NCBI GenBank assembly: GCA_016708025.1
Contig: JADJGQ010000001.1
Location: forward strand, 992,001-1,056,000
Reading direction: 5' to 3'
Source: a bacterium
Lineage (GTDB): Bacteria; Zixibacteria; MSB-5A5; GN15; FEB-12
DNA: 64,000 nt
Shown: positions 15,240 through 22,223 of the stretch, one piece after another
Layout of the letters: each line of letters begins with the position of its first letter
Position numbering within the stretch: the first letter of the stretch is position 1
Made by a program: the position numbers and the translations under genes
The notes under the pieces: generated by a model
Database searches by the model: none
What the model saw: the letters and a program-made list of their open reading frames with translations, nothing else
Told to the model about the DNA's origin: nothing

Positions 15240-15991
15240 AAGCGAACGAGATCTCGGTCTTTGACAAATATGCGCACGAATATGATCTGATAACCAATGC
15301 GGTCGAACGAGAGAAATCGCATGGTCGCGAAGTCGATGCCCTGATCAGCACTTTCCAGCCCACGAGAGTGCTCGATGCCGGCTGTGCCACCGGTCTGACC
15401 TGCTATCTGTTTGCATCAAAAGGTATCCCGGCGACTGGGATTGACCGTGCGCCACGTATGATCGAGGTAGCGCGCGAGAAGTATGAAGAGTCCCGCCTGC
15501 CACTGACCTTCGTCCGTGGGCAGTTTGAGAAGCTCCCCAAAACTCTGCACGGCAAATTCAATCTGGTGGTCTGCCTCGCCAACAGTATCAGCGGCGTTTC
15601 AACCGCCGCCGGTCTGCTGGCGTCGCTCAGGTCGTTTCGCAAATGCCTGACTGAACAGGGGACTCTGGTGATTCAGATGTTGAATTTCGAGGCTATCAAG
15701 AAGGACCAGATCTTTCCGATCCGGGCCACGCGAAATGGCGACATTCTTTACCTGAGATACTCGGAGCGCGTAGGTGACCTTCAGCAGATCCACGTCATAC
15801 GGACCGACCTCTCGACCCAGCCGCCATCATACGAGATTTTCCGCCATGCGTACCGCAGCCACACCAAGGCAAGTATGGAGTCGGCATTGCGCAAGGCAGG
15901 TTTCGGCAAAGTCTCGACTTTTGGAAAACTGGACCTTACCGAACGGTTCACGAAGGCCGCGCGCGATATGGTTTTCATCGCCCACGCCTGA
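15236..15991 (+). CDS. SAM-dependent class I methyltransferase
   Basis: The 251-residue protein has a class I methyltransferase fold. Motif I is VLDAGCATGLTCYLFASKG, the acidic residue after strand 2 is in GIDRAPRMIEVAREKY, and the post-I motif is NLVVCLANSISGVS. It resembles Methyltransf_11/25 proteins acting on small molecules or quinones, but the substrate cannot be read. It overlaps the membrane ferredoxin gene by 4 nt, so the two are probably co-translated. Confidence 0.75.
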   Translation: MKANEISVFDKYAHEYDLITNAVEREKSHGREVDALISTFQPTRVLDAGCATGLTCYLFASKGIPATGIDRAPRMIEVAREKYEESRLPLTFVRGQFEKLPKTLHGKFNLVVCLANSISGVSTAAGLLASLRSFRKCLTEQGTLVIQMLNFEAIKKDQIFPIRATRNGDILYLRYSERVGDLQQIHVIRTDLSTQPPSYEIFRHAYRSHTKASMESALRKAGFGKVSTFGKLDLTERFTKAARDMVFIAHA

Positions 15992-16010
15992 CCCAAACCG
16001 AGATTTAACA

Positions 16011-16040
16011 TTGCGTTCTTCAATAACTTGGCTATCTTTG
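16011..16040 (+). promoter_or_regulatory. Promoter ending in TATCTTTG
   Basis: TTGCGT (16011-16016) is followed after 16 nt by TATCTT (16033-16038), and the downstream TG completes TATCTTTG. This fits the TAnnTTTG -7 element of Bacteroidetes-type promoters. The ATG of the next gene is 8 nt downstream. Confidence 0.4.
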
Positions 16041-16047
16041 CCGGGAT

Positions 16048-17556
16048 ATGAAGAAGCTCCTGTTAGCCATTGCCTTACTGGCCATCGCCCCGCTTTCATT
16101 GCTTGCCCAGGTTGACACGCTGCAACCGGCGGCTACTTTCGAAGCATTCCGACCCGTCAATGACAGTCGTGTCTGGAATTTCGAGATCGACAAGCAAAAC
16201 ATCGGCACCCTGACCTCAACGATAACCGAGGAGAAGTCCATCGATGGTCTCGACGGTTACGTGATCGAACAGAAGCTGAGCCTCGATTTTCGCAAGGCCG
16301 GCACAGAGCTGACGATGCAGTCAGAGGGGGAGCAATACCTCTCGACCACCGGCGCCTATCTGGGATGCGAGTTATCCATCGAGATCAGCGGCCAGAGATC
16401 CAAGATCAAGATCAGGCGTGATGGCGATCGCCTCAAGGCCGAAGTGACGGCCGAGAACGGGAGTTCCGAGTCCGCAGAGCTATTCCCGCGCGATGGCTTT
16501 GGTTTTGAACTGTTTTATGTCGACCTGATGGAAGCCTATTTTGCTCTACAGGGGGCTGCTGTCGGTCAGACATTCGCAGACACACTCTACGCGGTGCAGT
16601 CGATGATTCCGGTCAATCTGAGCGCGCTCTGTCTCGACTACCGCTATCTCGGGCTCTTCACCGGAAAATACGACTCCGTTTTCATCATTAATGTCACCCT
16701 ACCGGAAAGTTACCGGCTGCATATGAATCGGAGCCACCACCTCTTAAAGGTGGATATGCCGGATCGCAAGCTGAAGATCTACCAGGACTATGCCGGTCCG
16801 GCTCGCCAATCCGCTCGTGATCAAGAACCCGGCTTCAGCTTTGCCGGACTTATCAGAGCATTGCCGGTCATTCCGATCTATCTCGCTTTTGCGGCGATCG
16901 CGGTCTCACTCCTGGCCTGGCGTGGATGGCGTAATCGCAATGCCTATGCCGCATTTATTGGCGGGGCGGTCCTTTACCTGATTCTCCCCGGCACACTCCA
17001 TCCGCTCCAGAAACTGATTGTCGATTCACTGGTCATACCAGCGGCAAAGCGTGGAGAGTCGCTTTGGATTCTGGCGATCCTTCCGACACTGGTGGGCGGT
17101 CTGCTCACCACGCTCTTGATCTACGGCGCGCTGTACTCATGGCAACGATTCAGAGCCGCACAGGCGGGTGATCTTTCGGCAATCGGCTGTTTTCTTGGCG
17201 CTGGATTGGCCCTGGCAGACTCAGTTTACCTGGCGACCACCATACCGTCCGGTTTGCTGATCTCCATGATGCTTCTTGAGCGTGCCGCTTTTGTCATTCT
17301 ACTGGCGGTTGTTGGTGCCGTGCTCGGGCGGGCGATGGAACGTGACTTGCACGCCTTGATCAAAAACCTGGTCGCGGTGCTGATTCTCGTATCCGGATTC
17401 AAATATCTACCGATGCTGGTACAGGGGCGGATTGTCGAGCTCCAGCTCATGTACATTCTTGCGCTTCTTCTGGCTGTCATCCTCCTGGGGGTGGTGATGA
17501 TCCTCCTGTCGCGCAGCAAAGCCAGGCTGGCGCGTGAGCGAAGAGGAACGCACTGA
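16048..17556 (+). CDS. Exported-domain plus multi-pass membrane protein of unknown function
   Basis: The 502-residue product starts with a signal peptide (MKKLLLAIALLAIAPLSLLA). Residues 20-255 form a periplasmic beta-rich domain loosely like the DUF3108 type. Residues 265-495 hold about seven or eight membrane helices (LPVIPIYLAFAAIAVSLLAW, ILAILPTLVGGLLTTLLIYG, LMYILALLLAVILLGVVMIL). No zinc or protease motif is clear. This pairing of an exported sensor-like domain and a membrane bundle is one I cannot match to a known family. It has its own promoter, so it is probably monocistronic. Confidence 0.55.
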   Translation: MKKLLLAIALLAIAPLSLLAQVDTLQPAATFEAFRPVNDSRVWNFEIDKQNIGTLTSTITEEKSIDGLDGYVIEQKLSLDFRKAGTELTMQSEGEQYLSTTGAYLGCELSIEISGQRSKIKIRRDGDRLKAEVTAENGSSESAELFPRDGFGFELFYVDLMEAYFALQGAAVGQTFADTLYAVQSMIPVNLSALCLDYRYLGLFTGKYDSVFIINVTLPESYRLHMNRSHHLLKVDMPDRKLKIYQDYAGPARQSARDQEPGFSFAGLIRALPVIPIYLAFAAIAVSLLAWRGWRNRNAYAAFIGGAVLYLILPGTLHPLQKLIVDSLVIPAAKRGESLWILAILPTLVGGLLTTLLIYGALYSWQRFRAAQAGDLSAIGCFLGAGLALADSVYLATTIPSGLLISMMLLERAAFVILLAVVGAVLGRAMERDLHALIKNLVAVLILVSGFKYLPMLVQGRIVELQLMYILALLLAVILLGVVMILLSRSKARLARERRGTH

Positions 17557-17575
17557 CCGACATTCGGCTTTGTTG

Positions 17576-17604
17576 TTGACACCTATGCAGCCTCCGTCTA
17601 TTTT
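17576..17604 (+). promoter_or_regulatory. Promoter for the ROK kinase gene
   Basis: A consensus TTGACA (17576-17581) is followed after 17 nt by TATTTT (17599-17604), about 65 nt before the ATG at 17670. Confidence 0.5.
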
Positions 17605-17669
17605 CCACCGCTTAAGTTACCCTCCAAACCGAACAGGGGATTGCAACAGGTCGCATTGCTAAGGCTCCT

Positions 17670-18641
17670 ATGACTGACGAAATAGTCTACGCCGGGATAG
17701 ACATCGGCGGCACCAATATCAAGTACGGCTTGGTCGACTCACGCGGGAAAGTCCTGTTCAAAGAACAGCGTCCTACCCTGGTTGAGAAGGGGGCCGAACC
17801 GCTTATGCATCTGGTCACCAATATCGCTGAACGGCTTTTATATCAGGCGGCGGAAGAAGACCACCCCGTCAAATGGCTCGGCGTCGGCACCCCTGGCGCG
17901 GTTGACACCCGAATCGGCAAAGTGATCTCGTTGTCGCCAAACATCGAAGGTTGGCAGGGGATGGAGATCGGCCGGATCCTCAAAGAAAGATTGAATACCA
18001 GTGTGTATGTCGACAACGATGTCAACGCCATGGCCCTGGGCGAATCGCGATTTGGCGCGGCGGTAGGCTACAAGTCCGTTTTCTGTACGGCTGTCGGGAC
18101 TGGGGTTGGAGGCGCTATACTATTGGATGGAAAGCTCTGGCGCGGTTCTAACTTTACGGCTGGTGAAATTGGCCATGTTTCAATCAATGCGAATGGTCCG
18201 ACATGTCGATGTGGTAATCGTGGCTGTCTTGAAACCTACTGTTCCTCAGCGGCAATGCTTAATTCCGTTAAGTCACGTCTTGGCAACACGCTAACTCCTG
18301 CATTTGAAGAAGTACTTGAGGGACCGATCGAAGGGCTCACAATAAAGAAGCTGTTTGCCGCGGCCAAAAAAGGGGACGAGATCGCCCTCTCTGTGGTGAC
18401 CGAATCAGCCCAGTATCTTGGTACCGCACTGGCCGGCGTGGTGAATCTTTTGAATCCTGAGATCGTAGTGGTGGGAGGAGGGGTTGCTGATGGTGGCGCC
18501 GGATTCCTCGAAACCGTCACCTCAGAAATTCGGAAACGTGCTTTTAGTACGGCCGTAGAAAACCTGAGAGTCGCCCGGGCTTCGCTGGGGAATGATGCCG
18601 GCTTCATTGGCGCCGGAATACTTGGAGATGCAAAAGTATGA
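17670..18641 (+). CDS. ROK-family sugar kinase (probable glucokinase)
   Basis: The 323-residue protein has the ROK signatures: the phosphate-binding AGIDIGGTNIKYGLVDS, the catalytic aspartate in VDNDVNAMALGE, GTGVGGAILLDGKLWRGSNF, and the zinc-binding GEIGH with CRCGNRGCLETYCS. It would phosphorylate glucose or an N-acetylated hexosamine in the cytoplasm. ROK repressors have an N-terminal helix-turn-helix, which is absent here, so it is an enzyme. Its stop overlaps the next ATG by 4 nt. Confidence 0.85.
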   Translation: MTDEIVYAGIDIGGTNIKYGLVDSRGKVLFKEQRPTLVEKGAEPLMHLVTNIAERLLYQAAEEDHPVKWLGVGTPGAVDTRIGKVISLSPNIEGWQGMEIGRILKERLNTSVYVDNDVNAMALGESRFGAAVGYKSVFCTAVGTGVGGAILLDGKLWRGSNFTAGEIGHVSINANGPTCRCGNRGCLETYCSSAAMLNSVKSRLGNTLTPAFEEVLEGPIEGLTIKKLFAAAKKGDEIALSVVTESAQYLGTALAGVVNLLNPEIVVVGGGVADGGAGFLETVTSEIRKRAFSTAVENLRVARASLGNDAGFIGAGILGDAKV

Positions 18642-19030
18642 ATGCTGCAACCGCACATGCACGAGTCCCGATGGAACGCCCCCTGACTGTCAGGTTATCG
18701 CTCTGGTGGGGCTACATTTTTGCCGCCATGTATCTCCTGTACGGCGGCGTGTCGATTGTCCTGGCGATCCTCGATCGTCAGTACGTTGATATGGGGAAAC
18801 CGATCATCCTGCTGGTCCTCGGCCTCCTGCTAATCATGGTGGCGATGGCCTTTCGGGACGGAAAGGCCTGGGGATGGTACGGTCTGGTAGCCATTAACGG
18901 CGGCGTGATCATTCTGGCGCTGTTAGGGCTGACCCATGTTGAGAGTATCGTTTTACTGGTGCTTGCGGTCGCCGCGCTGGCTGCCTTGTTTACTCCTGCC
19001 ACGAAGGGATATGTCTTCGGCGGAAACTGA
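18638..19030 (+). CDS. Small four-helix membrane protein of unknown function
   Basis: The 130-residue protein has four membrane segments (WWGYIFAAMYLLYGGVSIVL, PIILLVLGLLLIMVAMAF, WYGLVAINGGVIILALLGL, SIVLLVLAVAALAALF). It overlaps the kinase gene by 4 nt (ATGA), so it is translated with it. No family is recognised. Confidence 0.55.
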   Translation: MNAATAHARVPMERPLTVRLSLWWGYIFAAMYLLYGGVSIVLAILDRQYVDMGKPIILLVLGLLLIMVAMAFRDGKAWGWYGLVAINGGVIILALLGLTHVESIVLLVLAVAALAALFTPATKGYVFGGN

Positions 19031-19121
19031 TGTTGGTCTGTCAATGGGGGCGGCAGTTCCTGATTGCCGCTATCAGATCTTTCAGGCTAACAACCTGCGT
19101 GACATAGGCTCTTGAATCTGC

Positions 19122-19149
19122 TTGACATATCTCAAAAAGCTGCTACTTT
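19122..19149 (+). promoter_or_regulatory. Promoter for tRNA-Phe
   Basis: TTGACA (19122-19127) is followed after 16 nt by TACTTT (19144-19149) and then G, making TACTTTG, about 35 nt before the mature tRNA. Confidence 0.5.
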
Positions 19150-19184
19150 GGCAAGCCTGACAATTTAATCGTCCAATATTTCCT

Positions 19185-19257
19185 GGCGCCCTAGCTCAGT
19201 TGGTAGAGCAGCAGACTGAAAATCTGCGTGTCCGCAGTTCGATTCTGCGGGGCGCCA
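19185..19257 (+). tRNA. tRNA-Phe (GAA)
   Basis: The 73-nt cloverleaf folds fully. The acceptor GGCGCCC pairs with GGGCGCC, the D arm is GCTC/GAGC, the anticodon stem GCAGA/TCTGC encloses the loop CTGAAAA with anticodon GAA, and the T arm CGCAG/CTGCG carries TTCGATT. The discriminator base is A. The 3' CCA is not encoded, and a T-run follows. Confidence 0.97.
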
Positions 19258-19292
19258 CTTTTTATTGCCGATTGTATGGGGGAGAGATCGAT

Positions 19293-19724
19293 CTAATGCT
19301 GAGAATCGGTACCGCAGGTTCCGCAACCACCACAGGCCGTGATCGCCTGAGTCAGAACATCTACCTTGATCAATGCCATCATCCGGACCCCTTTAGGACC
19401 ATGCTCGACCGTTTCTATCGCACAGATGGAATCCGGAGTTGATTGGGCAGTCCCGAGCAGAGCCTGAAGACCAGATTGCACTGCCAGCAGATGTTTGATC
19501 GTCAAAAACTCCCACGTGTCACTTGGAGTCGGAAACTCGCTGAGAACGACATCCGGTGTCGTGCTAAGTATCTCTTCAGCCGGTCGGTTCTCGATCCATT
19601 TTCTGAGTAAGGAAGGATTACCAACACCACCGCCACAGGTCAATTTGATCAGTGAATAGTGGGTCAGTCGATCCTCAGGATCAAGAGTGAGCGTGAGAAC
19701 TTCGGTTACATCAGAACAGGGCAT
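19293..19724 (-). CDS. NifU-N/IscU-like protein with a C-terminal CxxCxxC motif
   Basis: The 143-residue protein resembles an iron-sulfur scaffold: LIKLTCGGGVGNPSLLRKWI, then RPAEEILSTTPDVVLSEFP, then IKHLLAVQSGLQALLG follow the order of NifU N-terminal domains. The first scaffold cysteine is present (Cys30), but the HC cysteine late in the domain is replaced (KHLL). It ends in CGGCGTCG with Cys131, Cys134 and Cys137, which could bind a cluster or zinc. No isc or suf genes are adjacent. It converges on the tRNA gene. The assignment is tentative. Confidence 0.5.
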   Translation of the reverse strand: MPCSDVTEVLTLTLDPEDRLTHYSLIKLTCGGGVGNPSLLRKWIENRPAEEILSTTPDVVLSEFPTPSDTWEFLTIKHLLAVQSGLQALLGTAQSTPDSICAIETVEHGPKGVRMMALIKVDVLTQAITACGGCGTCGTDSQH

Positions 19725-19878
19725 AATTCAGGATATAGATTCTCCAGTTACTTTGTCAAGTAATACTCAAGAGTAAACTTTGCCACCAAAGTTCAGCGCA
19801 GCATCACACTGTCAGCCAACTACATAACTATTTCCGTGAAGAAGAGTGATTTTATCTTGAAGGCGGAGTATTTTGTCG

Positions 19879-19907
19879 TTGTTGTTGCCGATAACTAGTG
19901 ATATATT
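19879..19907 (+). promoter_or_regulatory. Promoter for the aminotransferase gene
   Basis: TTGTTG (19879-19884) is followed after 17 nt by TATATT (19902-19907), about 100 nt before the ATG at 20006. The intergenic region 19725-20005 shows nothing else clear. Confidence 0.35.
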
Positions 19908-20005
19908 TCACGTGTGCCGGGCGACCATCCGACTTGGTCAGATAAGTCGTTACGGGCAATGAGCGTAACCGATTGATGGGAATTTGACGGTGAAAGGATA
20001 GACGC

Positions 20006-21214
20006 ATGGTGGTCTCTTCGCCACATCAAGTAACCCCCGACAAATGGGGGATAGCACCGCATGTCTTACAGCTCGAAACCTCGATAATCCGCGAAATCCT
20101 CAAAATATCTTCACAGCCGGGCGTCATCTCTTTCGCGGGCGGCCTGCCGGCACCGGAGCTTTTTCCGCTTGCCGACTTGAAGCGCATGGCATCTCATGTT
20201 GTTGATAAGTACGGCGCTGATTCATTCCAATACTCATTGTCCATGGGGATCACCCCGCTTCGGCAACTTCTGGCCAAGCGCGCGACCGAGCGGGGGACTC
20301 AGTCGAGTATTGAAAATATCCTGGTTACTGCCGGTGCCCAACAGGGGATCGAACTGATCGCCCGGACATTCATCGATCCAGGCGACTATGTCCTGGTCGA
20401 AAATCCAACCTATGTAGGCGCATTGCAGGCTTTCAATTACTACCAGGCGCGATATGTGACAGTCGAGATGGACGACGAGGGGATGATCGTTGAACAGGTT
20501 GAGGCGATGTTGCGCGATTTCCGCCCGAAATTGATCTACACCGTCTCCAACTTTCAGAATCCAACCGGTATTACAATGTCTGAATCGCGTCGGCGTGCTC
20601 TGGTCGACGCCGCAATAAAATACAATGTGCCCATCGTCGACGATAATCCCTATGGCGAGATCCGGTTCTCCGGTGAGCGCGTCCCGACCCTCAAATCCTA
20701 CGGCGGTGACGAAGTCATTGCTCTTCGATCGTTCTCCAAGGTCGTTTCTCCAGGACTTCGTCTCGGCTGGATCAACGGTCCGAGTTCGGTCATGACCCAG
20801 TTCGAAAAGGTCAAGCAGTGCACGGACCTTCACACCAGCAGTTTTGGACAGTATCTGATCTATGAGTACGTAAGTCAGGGACTGCTGGAGCCTCAGATCG
20901 AGCGGATCAAAGCTGACTATCTGGCTAAGCGAAACTGCATGACCCAGGCAATGGAGCAGCACTTCCCTCAGGAAGTCACCTGGACGAAGCCGGATGGCGG
21001 CCTCTTCCTCTGGGTACAGCTTCCTGAGTCGGTATCGGCCAAAGACCTTCTCCCAAAAGCAATCGCCATGAAGGTCGCGTATGTTTATGGTTCGCCGTTT
21101 TTTGCCAATGGCGGCGGCGATAACTGCTTGCGTTTGAACTTCTCAAATGCTACATTGGAGCAGATAGTCGAGGGTATCAAACGCCTCGGCAAATTGCTCA
21201 GTGAGAATATGTAA
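20006..21214 (+). CDS. PLP-dependent aminotransferase (class I, 2-aminoadipate/aromatic type)
   Basis: The 402-residue protein is a fold-type I aminotransferase resembling LysN/MocR-type 2-aminoadipate transaminases. The evidence is SFAGGLPAPELFPLADLK, TAGAQQGIELIARTFIDPGD, the NFQNPTG motif, VDDNPYGEIRF and the PLP lysine Lys245 in SFSKVVSPGLRLGW. Such enzymes often accept aromatic amino acids. It ends 31 nt before the trp leader peptide, so it may feed or share control with the tryptophan operon. The ribosome site is AAGGA. Confidence 0.8.
   Translation: MVVSSPHQVTPDKWGIAPHVLQLETSIIREILKISSQPGVISFAGGLPAPELFPLADLKRMASHVVDKYGADSFQYSLSMGITPLRQLLAKRATERGTQSSIENILVTAGAQQGIELIARTFIDPGDYVLVENPTYVGALQAFNYYQARYVTVEMDDEGMIVEQVEAMLRDFRPKLIYTVSNFQNPTGITMSESRRRALVDAAIKYNVPIVDDNPYGEIRFSGERVPTLKSYGGDEVIALRSFSKVVSPGLRLGWINGPSSVMTQFEKVKQCTDLHTSSFGQYLIYEYVSQGLLEPQIERIKADYLAKRNCMTQAMEQHFPQEVTWTKPDGGLFLWVQLPESVSAKDLLPKAIAMKVAYVYGSPFFANGGGDNCLRLNFSNATLEQIVEGIKRLGKLLSENM
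21128..21156 (+). promoter_or_regulatory. Possible promoter of the trp leader, inside the aminotransferase gene
   Basis: TTGCGT (21128-21133) is followed after 17 nt by TACATT (21151-21156). Transcription from here would begin about 80 nt before the leader peptide. Readthrough from the aminotransferase gene is the alternative. Confidence 0.25.
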
Positions 21215-21245
21215 AATGACCGTTAACCGACTTTCCCAGACTCAA

Positions 21246-21296
21246 ATGTGGTGGTGGCGCCGTGCGTCCGTATGCATACCGGCTGGGATCGTCTGA
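21246..21296 (+). CDS. trpL: trp operon leader peptide
   Basis: A 16-codon frame encodes MWWWRRASVCIPAGIV, with three consecutive Trp codons right after the start. It lies just upstream of a hairpin terminator and of the operon that contains all the trp genes. Ribosomes stalled at codons 2-4 for lack of Trp-tRNA would leave 21278-21287 free to form the antiterminator. I see no clear ribosome site (upstream is CCCAGACTCAA), so initiation may be weak or use another mechanism. It is very unlikely to be a chance frame given its place. Confidence 0.85.
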   Translation: MWWWRRASVCIPAGIV

Positions 21297-21346
21297 TATC
21301 TCTTATGATAGACTATAGGAAGCCCGCCGGTTGGCGGGCTTTTTTG
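21278..21346 (+). promoter_or_regulatory. Tryptophan attenuator: antiterminator and terminator
   Basis: The terminator pairs AGCCCGCC (21321-21328) with GGCGGGCT (21333-21340) over a GGTT loop and is followed by TTTTTT. The antiterminator pairs ACCGGC and GGG (21278-21283 and 21285-21287, with T21284 bulged) with CCCGCCGGT (21323-21331): nine base pairs that exclude the terminator stem. The 5' antiterminator arm lies in the last codons of the leader peptide, so a ribosome reaching its stop would mask it and allow termination. Confidence 0.85.
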
Positions 21347-21383
21347 TTGCCGACAACCCGAAGAGCCAATTAGATACCGGTCT

Positions 21384-22223
21384 ATGAAAGTCAATTTTGC
21401 CAAGTATCAGGCCCTGGGAAATAGCTTCCTGGTGGTGGAATCCTCCCAAGCTCGCAATCGCGCTGCTTGGGGAAAGTTCGCACGCGCCATCTGCAATCAT
21501 GCGACCGGTGTTGGAGCCGATGGTCTGCTCGTGATCAGTAGCCAACGCGGTGCCGATTGCAGGGCTGATGTCTACAACTCCGATGGCGGATGGGCGGAGA
21601 AGTCTGGCAATGGAATTCGCATTGTTGCGCTCCATTTTCACCGGAAAAAGCGTACGAAGAAGACGTTCGCGATCGCAATGGGTGGGGCACTTAACCAGGT
21701 GACATTGGTAAAGAAGATCGCCGGCGGGTACCAGATACGAGCTGAGATAGGTGTTCCGGATTTCAGCGCCAAGGCGGTGCCGGTAAAGACCAGGCAACCT
21801 CATCTGATCAATCAGAAGCTGAAGATCGGACGCGAGCTGGTCGTTGCCACCTGTCTTTCTGTCGGCAATCCGCATTGCGTCGTACCGGTTGATAGTTTTG
21901 ACTTCGACTGGCAGGCTATGGGGAGCCAGATAGAACATGCGCCGATTTTCCCGAACCGGACCAATGTCGAATTTGTCCGGGTGATTAGTCGGAACAAGAT
22001 CCTGGTGGCTGAATGGGAGCGTGGTGCCGGAGCGACCGGTTCTTCGGGAACGGGTGCGGCTGCCTCAGTCGCCGCCCTGGTGATGCTCGGACGAATAGAT
22101 CGAAAGTGCGAAGTGCAGTTTGAAACCGGCACACTGCTCGTAGGTTGGAGAACAGAAGACAATGTGATTGAACTGAGCGGGCCGGTAACAGTTGTGGCAA
22201 CAGGCGAATTTGAAACCAGATGA
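21384..22223 (+). CDS. DapF-fold protein lacking both catalytic cysteines
   Basis: The 279-residue protein has the full diaminopimelate epimerase fold: YQALGNSF, GVGADGLLV, YNSDGGWAEKSGNGIR, VGNPHCVV, RTNVEFVRV and WERGAGATGSSGTGAAAS. In DapF the two catalytic bases are the Cys of EMCGNG and the Cys of ACGTGA. Here both are serine, Ser74 and Ser221, while the Asn, Glu and Arg that hold the amino acid are mostly kept. A normal two-base epimerisation is therefore doubtful. It is the first gene behind the trp attenuator and its stop overlaps trpE (ATGA), so a role in tryptophan or chorismate metabolism, perhaps isomerase-like as in PhzF, is possible. A serine-based epimerase is the other option. 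Confidence 0.75.
   Translation: MKVNFAKYQALGNSFLVVESSQARNRAAWGKFARAICNHATGVGADGLLVISSQRGADCRADVYNSDGGWAEKSGNGIRIVALHFHRKKRTKKTFAIAMGGALNQVTLVKKIAGGYQIRAEIGVPDFSAKAVPVKTRQPHLINQKLKIGRELVVATCLSVGNPHCVVPVDSFDFDWQAMGSQIEHAPIFPNRTNVEFVRVISRNKILVAEWERGAGATGSSGTGAAASVAALVMLGRIDRKCEVQFETGTLLVGWRTEDNVIELSGPVTVVATGEFETR

Noticed and set aside
21297..21383. T-box or TRAP-type control of the trp operon
   Set aside because: There is no T-box consensus and no string of GAG/TAG triplets; the leader peptide and competing stems explain control without them.
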